From: Nocardia vermiculata NBRC 100427
GTDB taxonomy: Bacteria; Actinomycetota; Actinomycetes; Mycobacteriales; Mycobacteriaceae
Assembly: GCF_001613265.1 (NCBI RefSeq)
Contig: NZ_BDCA01000002.1
Location: forward strand, 124,001 to 188,000
Direction of reading: 5' to 3'
DNA: 64,000 nt
In this document: piece after piece, positions 1-7,594 of the stretch
How positions within the stretch are numbered: the stretch's first letter is position 1
Layout: each line of letters starts with the position of its first letter
Position numbers and translations under genes: made by a program
Notes under the pieces: generated by a model
Seen by the model: only the letters and a program-made list of their open reading frames with translations
Databases searched by the model: none
Told to the model about the DNA's origin: nothing

Positions 1-158
1 CGGCATCCGAACTGCCCGACCACGGCTGCCGGCGAGTGGAATCGCGCACCGCTGACCGGGCGGCGCCCCACCCGAGCATCCCGCGCGGGCGCCCGGTTGT
101 GTCATAGCCTCGGATAGTTCCACTGATCGGTTCACCGCGGCGACAGAAGGAGCGCGCA

Positions 159-2375
159 GTGCCTACGCCGGAGGACGAGGTCGACACGGTCACAGACGTC
201 GGCGACACGGCCGCAGCGGCGGCCGAGGACGAGGCCCAGGCCGCGAAACGAGCGAAGATCGAAGGAATCGTTCGCGTCGTCATCATGTTCCTGATGCCGT
301 TGGCGATGGTCGGCATGATGGTCTGGGGCTATATGGGGGCGATGCATTCCCCGACGCCCCGCGACATGCCGATCGTCGTGTCGGGGCAGGACGCCGGACA
401 GTTCGCGAACGCGCTCGAAGGCGCCGACGGGGATGCCGTGGATGTTCGAGTCGACGCCGATCCGGACAGTGCTCGTCACCAGGTGATCGATCGGAAGGCC
501 GCGGGGGCCGTCGTTGTCGACGGTACGAACGCGACGCTGTTCACCGCGAGTGGCGCCGGATCATCGCAGGCGACGGTCGTCACCACTCTGGTGACCCCGG
601 TGGCCCTCGCGCAGGGAATGACGGTGCAGACCGAAGATCTGGTGCCCTTGCCTGCGAACGATCCGGTCGGGCTCGGCGCGATGTTCATGACGACAGCGAT
701 CGTCATGGCCGGCTATCTGCCGCTGTCGTTCATGCTCTCGAATTCACCGCAGCTGCTTCGACTCCGGAGATTCCTCCCGCTCCTGCTCGGCTGGGCCGTC
801 TTGATTTCGGGTGTGATCGCGCTGATCACCTGCCCCATCCTGCATGTCGTTCCGGCCGGTGACCTGCTGCCGGTGATGGGTATCGCGGTGCTCGGCGTGG
901 TGGCGATCGGCCTGGTGCAACTGTTCTTCACCCGAGTATTCGGTGCGATGGCGACACTGCTGGCCATGTTGCTGCTCATGGTGCTCGGTATGCCGAGCTC
1001 CAATTTGAGCATTTCGATCTACACGGCACCTCCGCTCTACGACGTCTTTCACGCGTTCCTACCGTTGCCCGCCATCGGTGAGGCGCTGCGCTCGGTGCTG
1101 TACTTCGACGGCGACGGTGCCGGCAAACATCTGATGGTGCTGGGGATCGGCGGCGCGGCCGGGCTGATCCTCACGCTGGTGGTCGACCGGCGCAAACGGA
1201 GGAAGTCAGCGTCGGCGACGGTGCGCATCAGCATCCCGTCACTGCGCGGAGCAACGCAGCCCGACACCCCGTTCTGGCATTACACCGCCCTGCTGTTCTT
1301 TCCGCTGGCCATGGTCACGATGATGATCACGGCGATGCTCGGCGCGATGCACTCACCGACGCCGAAGGACATGCCGGTCGCGGTCGTCGCGGCATCGCAG
1401 GAGCAGGGACGGGCCGTGGCCGACGGTCTGTCGCAGCAGATGCCGGGCATGTTCGACATTCACGTCGCCGAGTCCGCGGACGACGCGCGGGCACAGGTCA
1501 CCGATCGTGACATCGTCGGCGCGCTCGTGCTGCCCGACGCCGAGAACCCGCAGGCCACCGTCATCATCAACCAGGCGGCGAGCAACAGCGCCGCGCAGGT
1601 GGTCGACACCATCTTCACGCAGGTCGCACAGGCGCAAGGGATGCCGGTAACGACGGACGACGTCGCGCCGCTCCCCGCTCGCGACAGCATGGGCACCGTC
1701 ACGATGTACATCGCGATGGGCTGGTTGCTGGCCGGATTCATGGTGATCATCGTCGGAGCCAACGCCGCCCCGGCGAGCCGGCCGCTGCCGAAACTGCTGC
1801 CCATCGTCGGTGTGTATGCGGCGTTCATGTCCGGCGCAGTGCTGCTCATCGCCGGGCCGATCACCGGCAGCATCGGCGGAGGCCACGGCTGGCAGTTGTG
1901 GGCAACCGGAGCGGTGGCGATCTTCTGTGTGGCGATGTTCGCCACCGTCTTCGAAAGACTCGTCGGGATGCTGGCGATCATTCCGGTGATCGGAGTGCTG
2001 ATGTTCCTCGGGGTGCCGGCGTCCAGCGGCGCCATGTCGGTGTACATGGAGGTGCCGTTCTTCCGCGCGATCCACGATGTGATCCCGATGGGCGCCGCCG
2101 TGGAGGCGGCCCGATCGATCCTGTACTTCGGCGGTGACACGCTCGGCAACAGTCTGCTGACGTTCATCGCCTGGGGAGTGGTCTCGCTGTGCATCGTCGC
2201 GGTCATCGACCGGATCAAGCCGCTACGCACGACATCCGAGATGCGCGAGGTTCCACATCCGGCGCTCGGTAGCGCGTACGTCCCGGCGCCGGCCCCGGAG
2301 GGCACCCCCGAGGCCGGCACTGCTGTCTCGGCCTCTCCGTCGCCCGGGCACCACGGCACGGGCGACGACGAGTAG
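159..2375 (+). CDS. Internally duplicated YhgE/Pip-like (DUF3533-type) multi-pass membrane protein
   Basis: A 738-residue membrane protein made of two homologous halves. Each half opens with a membrane helix ending in a near-identical block (GAMHSPTPRDMP near residue 62, GAMHSPTPKDMP near 395). An extracytoplasmic domain of about 110 residues follows, then about five membrane segments, ending in A(L/A)RS(V/I)LYF and a short VVDR/VIDR tail. This matches the YhgE/Pip and DUF3533 families, whose members usually carry one such unit; here two are fused. Acidic N-terminal and Pro/Ala-rich C-terminal tails are probably cytoplasmic. The GTG start at 159 has a good ribosome site (GAAGGAG, 146-152). 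No ABC ATPase adjoins it. Function is unknown; relatives are linked to export and envelope processes, which is inference here. Confidence 0.75.
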   Translation: MPTPEDEVDTVTDVGDTAAAAAEDEAQAAKRAKIEGIVRVVIMFLMPLAMVGMMVWGYMGAMHSPTPRDMPIVVSGQDAGQFANALEGADGDAVDVRVDADPDSARHQVIDRKAAGAVVVDGTNATLFTASGAGSSQATVVTTLVTPVALAQGMTVQTEDLVPLPANDPVGLGAMFMTTAIVMAGYLPLSFMLSNSPQLLRLRRFLPLLLGWAVLISGVIALITCPILHVVPAGDLLPVMGIAVLGVVAIGLVQLFFTRVFGAMATLLAMLLLMVLGMPSSNLSISIYTAPPLYDVFHAFLPLPAIGEALRSVLYFDGDGAGKHLMVLGIGGAAGLILTLVVDRRKRRKSASATVRISIPSLRGATQPDTPFWHYTALLFFPLAMVTMMITAMLGAMHSPTPKDMPVAVVAASQEQGRAVADGLSQQMPGMFDIHVAESADDARAQVTDRDIVGALVLPDAENPQATVIINQAASNSAAQVVDTIFTQVAQAQGMPVTTDDVAPLPARDSMGTVTMYIAMGWLLAGFMVIIVGANAAPASRPLPKLLPIVGVYAAFMSGAVLLIAGPITGSIGGGHGWQLWATGAVAIFCVAMFATVFERLVGMLAIIPVIGVLMFLGVPASSGAMSVYMEVPFFRAIHDVIPMGAAVEAARSILYFGGDTLGNSLLTFIAWGVVSLCIVAVIDRIKPLRTTSEMREVPHPALGSAYVPAPAPEGTPEAGTAVSASPSPGHHGTGDDE

Positions 2376-2409
2376 GCCGATTCCGCGGATCCGCTCCGGC
2401 ACCACCGGT

Positions 2410-3276
2410 TCAGCTCAGCACCCGCCCGAGGAAACCACGCAGATAGCCCGCGACGACGTCGAGGTGGCTCTCCAAGAGGAAATGCCCGCCGTCGATCAAG
2501 TGCACCTCCGCGTCCGCGGCGTCACGGGCGAAGGCTTGCGCACCCGCCGGGCCGAAGATTTCGTCGTTGCGCCCCCACACGGCGAGTACCGGAACCCGGT
2601 GTGCGCGAAGAAATTCGTGCAGCAGCGGATAGAGCGGGCGATTGTTGTGGTAGTCGCGGAACAGAGCCAACTGCACGTCGTCGTTGCCCTCTCGGGAGAT
2701 GAGAGCGAAGTCGTGTTCCCAGGTGTCCGGGCTGACCGTGCTCGGGTCGGGCACACCGTGCAGGTACTGCCAGCGGATGGCGTCGAGGCTCAGCGCGGAC
2801 CGCACAGCGGCTTCGGTGTTGCGGCCCGGATTCGCGCCGTACGCCCAGATGCCTTCCCAGAACGATTCGACGAAACCATCCTCGTAGCCGTTGCCGTTCT
2901 GGGTGACAACGGCAGAGATTCGTTCCGGCTGTTCGAGCGCGAGCCGCCACCCGATGGGCGCCCCGTAGTCATGGACGTACAGGGCATAGCGCTGCACACC
3001 GAGCTGGTCGAGCAGTCCGGCCGTCAACCGGGCGAGGGCTTCGAAGGTGTAGTCGAATTCCGTGGCGAGTGGGGCATCGGAGTGACCGAATCCGAGGTGG
3101 TCCGGCGCGATGACGTGGTAGTCCCGGGCCAGCAGCGGGATGAGTTCACGGAACATGAACGAGCTGGTCGGGTAGCCGTGCAGCAGCACGATTGCGGGGC
3201 CGTCCGCCGGACCGGCCTCGCGGTAGAAGATCTCGTGCCCCTCGACAGTGGCGGTCCGGTGATGCACTCCACTCAT
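2410..3276 (-). CDS. Alpha/beta-fold hydrolase, haloalkane dehalogenase / epoxide hydrolase-like
   Basis: About 288 residues with the alpha/beta-hydrolase core: oxyanion motif HGYP (about residue 33), HDYG at the nucleophile elbow (Asp about 103), GRND acid-loop motif (Asp about 238) and GGHFLLE (His about 265). An Asp nucleophile in place of Ser points to epoxide-hydrolase or haloalkane-dehalogenase chemistry rather than a serine esterase; the substrate cannot be told. Two adjacent ATGs exist (3279 and 3276). The AAGAGG site is only 2 nt from the first and 5 nt from the second, so 3276 is preferred. It is divergent from a CGNR regulator that shares its promoter region and probably controls it. 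Confidence 0.85.
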   Translation of the reverse strand: MSGVHHRTATVEGHEIFYREAGPADGPAIVLLHGYPTSSFMFRELIPLLARDYHVIAPDHLGFGHSDAPLATEFDYTFEALARLTAGLLDQLGVQRYALYVHDYGAPIGWRLALEQPERISAVVTQNGNGYEDGFVESFWEGIWAYGANPGRNTEAAVRSALSLDAIRWQYLHGVPDPSTVSPDTWEHDFALISREGNDDVQLALFRDYHNNRPLYPLLHEFLRAHRVPVLAVWGRNDEIFGPAGAQAFARDAADAEVHLIDGGHFLLESHLDVVAGYLRGFLGRVLS

Positions 3277-3278
3277 CA

Positions 3279-3363
3279 TAACCTCTTAAACAAGTTGATG
3301 CGGTTAGGTATTTTCATTCAAACACCCCGTGAGCTAACCTGTCAATTGATCCAATACGGTTAG
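3279..3363. promoter_or_regulatory. Divergent promoter region with repeated CTAACC/GGTTAG elements
   Basis: The AT-rich spacer between the hydrolase and the CGNR gene holds an inverted pair CTAACC (3334-3339) / GGTTAG (3358-3363), a further CGGTTAG copy (3301-3307) and TAACCT (3279-3284). Four related half-sites in 85 bp, in a spacer flanked by a regulator and its likely target, suggest an operator. The binding protein is inferred, not shown. Confidence 0.45.
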
Positions 3364-3379
3364 ATAGGAGTGGTGCCCG

Positions 3380-3859
3380 ATGGACGTGCTGTTGGATCTG
3401 CTCAACAGCAGGCCACTGGTCAAGGGGGTGGAACAGGACGCGCTCGGCGATTCGGACGTGGGCCGTCGGTGGGCACGGGACCACGGCGGCGACGGCAGCC
3501 TCGCAGAACTGGCGCTACTACGCGAAACACGCGATCTGTTGCGCGATGTCGTGTGCGGGCAGCGTTCGCGCGAAGCGCTGAACGCACTGTTGGAAGGAGT
3601 CGGTCAAACCCCTGAGATCACATCCGACGGTCTGCACTGGATACTCACGACACCACCGCATGCACGATTGGCGGTCGAGGCGGTACTCGCCTGGGCGCAC
3701 ACGGAGCAGCAACTCCCCGGCCGGCTGCGTCCGTGCGCCAATGCCGAGTGCCACCTGTTCCTGCTCGACCGCAGCCGCGCCAACCGCGCCCGCTGGTGCT
3801 CGATGGCGGCCTGCGGAAACCGGGAAAAGGCACGCCGCCACTACGAACGCACCCGCTGA
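3380..3859 (+). CDS. CGNR zinc-finger transcriptional regulator (ABATE-type)
   Basis: 159 residues. The C-terminus carries the CGNR zinc finger: Cys in CANAEC, then CSMAACGNREKARRHY, giving a C-x4-C ... C-x4-CGNR arrangement typical of putative stress-responsive regulators in actinobacteria. The N-terminal part matches the helical domain (often called ABATE) that precedes this finger. The ATG at 3380 follows ATAGGAG (3364-3370). Its divergent position beside the hydrolase suggests local control of that gene and of itself. Confidence 0.85.
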   Translation: MDVLLDLLNSRPLVKGVEQDALGDSDVGRRWARDHGGDGSLAELALLRETRDLLRDVVCGQRSREALNALLEGVGQTPEITSDGLHWILTTPPHARLAVEAVLAWAHTEQQLPGRLRPCANAECHLFLLDRSRANRARWCSMAACGNREKARRHYERTR

Positions 3860-3885
3860 ACCAGCGGCGCCCGACCGGCGGCCGT

Positions 3886-4791
3886 TCAGCGGCCGCCCAT
3901 CCCGGACTGGGCGATGCCACGTACGAAAGCCTTCTGGGCGAACAGATATACCACCAGCAATGGCAGCAGCACGATCAGCGCCGCGGCCATCAACAACGGC
4001 CAATCGGTGTGGTACTGCCCCTGCAGCCGTACCAAACCCACAGTGACAGTGGAGATGTCGTTGCGCTGAATCATCACCAGCGGCCACAGGAAGTCGTTCC
4101 ACACCGTGATCCAGGTGAGGACCGCCAGCACCATGATCGCGGGGCGGGCCTGCGGTACCAGGATCCGCCAATAGGTCTGCCAGATGGTGCAGCCGTCGAG
4201 GATCGCGGCCTCCTCCAGTTCCTCGGGGAGGGTACGGAAGAACTGGCGCATGAGGTAGGTGCCGAAGGCGGAGCCGAAGAGGCCGGGAACGATCATCGCC
4301 CACGGGGTGTCGACCCAGCCGAAGGCCCGCATCAGCAGGAACTGCGGGATCACCGTGACCGTCAGCGGCACCATCAACGTGGCCAGATAGGCGACGAACA
4401 GCACATCACGTCCTGGAAACCGGAGGCGGGCGAAGGCATAACCGGCCAGCGAGCAGAACAAGACCTGACCGGCCGTGACACAGCCGGCGTAGATCGCGGT
4501 GTTGGCCAGCATGCGGCCCAGTGGGAGCAGATCGAACACCTCACCGTAGTTCGACCAGCGCGCAGTGGTCGGCAACGGATTCGGATCGCTGATCTCACCT
4601 TCGGATTTCAGTGATGCGGCCAGCGCCCACAGAATCGGACCGATCGCACACCAGGAGACGAGGACGAGGGCCAGATACCAGGCCGTCCCGCGCACGGTCC
4701 GGCGTACGATGGCGCGTTGCGCAATACCGGGCCCCGATCTGCCGGCGTCCGCGGGCACCACCGCGCCGGCGGCCTGTGTCGAGATTCTCAC
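3886..4791 (-). CDS. Carbohydrate ABC transporter permease (MalG-type)
   Basis: 301 residues, six predicted membrane helices, with the permease signature EAAILDGCTIWQTYWRI (the EAA loop that contacts the ATPase) in the C-terminal half. It fits the MalG/AraQ half of CUT1 sugar importers. The chosen GTG start (4791) overlaps the upstream permease stop by four bases (GTGA), implying translational coupling; a longer open frame to 5211 runs antiparallel within the partner gene and is not credible. Last gene of a three-gene transporter operon. Confidence 0.88.
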   Translation of the reverse strand: MRISTQAAGAVVPADAGRSGPGIAQRAIVRRTVRGTAWYLALVLVSWCAIGPILWALAASLKSEGEISDPNPLPTTARWSNYGEVFDLLPLGRMLANTAIYAGCVTAGQVLFCSLAGYAFARLRFPGRDVLFVAYLATLMVPLTVTVIPQFLLMRAFGWVDTPWAMIVPGLFGSAFGTYLMRQFFRTLPEELEEAAILDGCTIWQTYWRILVPQARPAIMVLAVLTWITVWNDFLWPLVMIQRNDISTVTVGLVRLQGQYHTDWPLLMAAALIVLLPLLVVYLFAQKAFVRGIAQSGMGGR

Positions 4792-5900
4792 GACAGCTCC
4801 TCCCGGCGCGACAACCACAGCTGGACGACCGTGATCACCAGCAGCAATGCGAACATCACCCACGCCAGTGCGGCGGCATATCCCACCTCGTAGAAGCGGA
4901 AAGCATTCTGGAACAGCATGATTCCCAGTACGTAGGTGCCGGTCTCCGGTGCGCCCTCCCCTCCGGTGAGGGCATAGGCCTGGTCGAATGCCTGGACGGT
5001 ATTGATGATCGTGATGACGAAGACGAACGACAGCGCGCCGCGAATCAACGGCACCGTGATCGAACGAAACCGCCGCCACGGCCCGGCGCCGTCGATCCGC
5101 GCCGCCTCGTACAGGTTCTCGGGTACGCCCTGCATGGCGGCGAGCAGGATGACGGTGGCGAACGGAACGCTCTTCCACACCGTCACGATGCTCAAGGCCA
5201 CCAGCGCCCAATTCGGGTCACTCAGCCACGGCACCTCACCGATTCCGAGCACGCCCAGCGCCCGGTTGATCAGCCCGTCGTCGGCAGCGAACAGGAATCG
5301 CCACACCACCGCCATCGCCACCGTCGACGCGGCCAGCGGCAGGAATGCGAAGGTGCGGAACAGGCCGATCCCCCGCAGCTTCCGGTTCAGCGCAGCGGCC
5401 ACACCCGCGCTGATCACCACCGTGGGAATCAAGGTCAGCACGGTGAACATCGCGGTGTTGCGCAATGCGATATAGAACAGCGGATCGTCGAACAGCCTGC
5501 GGAAGTTCCCCAGTCCCACGAAACGCATGGGGCTGAACAGATCCCACGAGTGGACGCTCAGGTAGAGCGAGAAGCCCAGGGGAAATAGGAGAAACAACCC
5601 CACTGCGGCGAGATTCGGTGCCACGAAACGCATCCCGGCCCGCGCGCGCATGCGGTCTACCGCCGACCGGGTGGTCCTGCGCACTCTGCGGTGCTTGCCG
5701 CGGTCGGCACGACGGAAGGGACGGCCGCCCGAATACCCGCCCGCACCGGCCGTTTCGGACTTCAGTTCCGCAGCGCTGCTACGGAACGAACCGATCCCGC
5801 AAGCCTGGTCCGTCTCGTCGTCCGCGCGCGGCCGCCCATTCGAGCGCACCGCCCCGCCCGAAGCCGCATCCGTTCGCCCGACCCCCGCGCCCGTACTCAC
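4788..5900 (-). CDS. Carbohydrate ABC transporter permease (MalF-type)
   Basis: 370 residues. The first 85 or so are charged and low-complexity (Arg/Gly/Ser-rich), unusually long for this family; the remainder has six membrane helices and the EAA loop EAARIDGAGPWRRFRSI. It is the MalF/UgpA-type partner of the downstream permease. The GTG start at 5900 overlaps the binding-protein stop by four bases (GTGA). An alternative downstream start (Met about residues 84-90) would remove the odd N-terminus, but the overlap favours the long form. Confidence 0.87.
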   Translation of the reverse strand: MSTGAGVGRTDAASGGAVRSNGRPRADDETDQACGIGSFRSSAAELKSETAGAGGYSGGRPFRRADRGKHRRVRRTTRSAVDRMRARAGMRFVAPNLAAVGLFLLFPLGFSLYLSVHSWDLFSPMRFVGLGNFRRLFDDPLFYIALRNTAMFTVLTLIPTVVISAGVAAALNRKLRGIGLFRTFAFLPLAASTVAMAVVWRFLFAADDGLINRALGVLGIGEVPWLSDPNWALVALSIVTVWKSVPFATVILLAAMQGVPENLYEAARIDGAGPWRRFRSITVPLIRGALSFVFVITIINTVQAFDQAYALTGGEGAPETGTYVLGIMLFQNAFRFYEVGYAAALAWVMFALLLVITVVQLWLSRREELS

Positions 5901-7237
5901 ACCGGCTCCTGGAGCAACCGGTTCACATCCGCGGCGGTATCAGCGAGCGAACCGGCCGACGCCGCTCCGCGCAGCACCCGGTCGCAGCTGCGGGAGAGCA
6001 GCGAATCGACCTTTCCCCAGACCGGAGTCACCGCCAGCTGTCGCGAGTGCGCGGGGCCGTCGGTGAAGATCTCCCGGTTGTGCACGTCGCGATGTGCGGC
6101 GGCGAAGCCGGGTGCGGCCATGGCCGAGCGCAGCACCGGCACGAACAGGCCGGATTCGGCGATCAGCGCCTGCCCCTCGGGGCCGGTGGCGAACTTGACG
6201 AATTCCCAGGCCTGATCGCGTTTGCGACTGCCGGCCGCGATCGCGAGCCCGGTACATCCGACATCGGTCACCGCGTCCGGGCCGCCGTGCGGTCCGACCG
6301 GTAGCGCGGTGACATCGAACTCGAGGTCGTCGTGCGTGATCAGCTCCGAGTACAGCCAATGCCCGCCCAGGAGCATCGCCGCCTTACCGCGGGCGAAAAC
6401 ATCGGATGCCGTGAGCGACTGCCGGTCGGCGTTGGTGGGTGCGACACCGTGGCGCACCGCCAGGTCGGCATAGAAACCGAAGCCCTCCGCGAAGCGCGGA
6501 TCACCCATCAGGGTGTGGGTGGGGTTCTTCGGGCGATCGAACCAGCGGGCCCCGTTGTTCATCGCGAAGCAGGCCGCGGAATAGTAGGGAACCCAGCCGT
6601 CGACGAATCCCCACTGTTGCACGCGACCGCCGGAGCGCCGGGTGAGCGTGCGTGCGGCGGTGAGGAACTCGTCGAAGGTCCAGCTACCGGACCACCGTGA
6701 CGGTGGTTGTATTCCGGCCTCGTCGAACAGTTTCCGGTTGTAGTAGAGGAAAACTCCGGACCACTGCTCCGGCAGTGCGTACTGGCCGCCGCGGTAGGTG
6801 AAGGTGTCGTAGAGCGGTGCGTAACCGTCGGCGCGGAGACGCTCGGCGAACGCCGGCTCGCCCGCCAGCGGAACGTGCAGGTCCTGCAATACGCCGCGTT
6901 CGGCCAGACCGGCGTACAGCATTTCCCATGCCATCAGTACGTCGGGGCATTTGCCGCCCGCACAATAGGTCAGCATCTGCTGGAGCGGATCCGGACCCGA
7001 GAGGACCGTCCGAATCTTGATGTCCGGGCGACGTTTGCCGAATTCGGCGATGATCCGCCGGCGGGCGCGGGCTTCCTCCGGGCGCGCCTGGAAGAAGAAG
7101 GTGAGTGCGTCGTCGTCGCCCGCGCATCCCCCGGACACCGCAGTCGCGGCGGCGGCCGCAGCGACCGAGCGCAGGGCTGTACGCCGCGACACCACGGCAC
7201 GGTGCCGCGAAGTCCGAGTAGTGTGCCGCGAAACCAC
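5897..7237 (-). CDS. Sugar ABC transporter substrate-binding lipoprotein
   Basis: About 446 residues. The N-terminus has a twin-arginine-like SRRTAL motif, an Ala-rich stretch and a lipobox VSGGC (Cys about 38), so it is probably exported and lipid-anchored. The rest has the family-1 extracellular solute-binding pattern (TFFFQARPEEARARR, DVLMAWEMLYAGL, GKAAMLLGGHW, WEFVKFATGPEGQA). The GTG at 7237 follows GAAGGAGG closely (3-nt gap); a start at 7330 is open but has no better site. It is first in the operon with two permeases. No ATP-binding subunit is encoded here, as is common where one MsiK-type ATPase serves several importers. Substrate unknown. Confidence 0.85.
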   Translation of the reverse strand: MVSRHTTRTSRHRAVVSRRTALRSVAAAAAATAVSGGCAGDDDALTFFFQARPEEARARRRIIAEFGKRRPDIKIRTVLSGPDPLQQMLTYCAGGKCPDVLMAWEMLYAGLAERGVLQDLHVPLAGEPAFAERLRADGYAPLYDTFTYRGGQYALPEQWSGVFLYYNRKLFDEAGIQPPSRWSGSWTFDEFLTAARTLTRRSGGRVQQWGFVDGWVPYYSAACFAMNNGARWFDRPKNPTHTLMGDPRFAEGFGFYADLAVRHGVAPTNADRQSLTASDVFARGKAAMLLGGHWLYSELITHDDLEFDVTALPVGPHGGPDAVTDVGCTGLAIAAGSRKRDQAWEFVKFATGPEGQALIAESGLFVPVLRSAMAAPGFAAAHRDVHNREIFTDGPAHSRQLAVTPVWGKVDSLLSRSCDRVLRGAASAGSLADTAADVNRLLQEPV

Positions 7238-7594
7238 GAACCTCCTTCGCACAGCGTTGTGAGGCGGCGGCCGGTCGACCCGGGCCCGCTCGGCCCGACT
7301 CCCCAGCCCTTTCGGCACCGGGTGCGGCACCGACCGTGAATCAGCGCGGTCAGCTTACGGACGGAAACTCCGACCCGAGGCGCTCGACACGCGACCACCT
7401 GCGGGTTCGCTGCCGCACGATCCCTTATCACGGCGATATGCGCGGGTATCAGCCACGGGGTCCGCTGCCTCGTCTGCACCGAAGTGGAATGATCGGCCGG
7501 TCGGTTCGACTACGTTGTGTCCGTCCGGGCATCGGTCGAAACCGGCGAGCCGGACACGCAAGTACGTACGCGACAGCACGGGAGAGTAGCTCGC
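7238..7594. other. Divergent intergenic region between sugar importer and cstA
   Basis: No credible gene. TACGTT (7511-7516) is a candidate -10 for cstA, giving an untranslated leader of about 70 nt. That leader holds complementary GTGTCCG (7517-7523) and CGGACAC (7551-7557), which could form a stem. The 7260-7350 part is GC-rich and lies upstream of the importer operon. No other signal was seen. Confidence 0.4.

Noticed and set aside
1460..2359. Long minus-strand frame of 299 codons opposite the first gene
   Set aside because: A shadow of the high-GC coding frame; Arg/His/Thr-rich with no domain. The same holds for the many other long antisense frames, e.g. 7631-8860 and 15523-17145.
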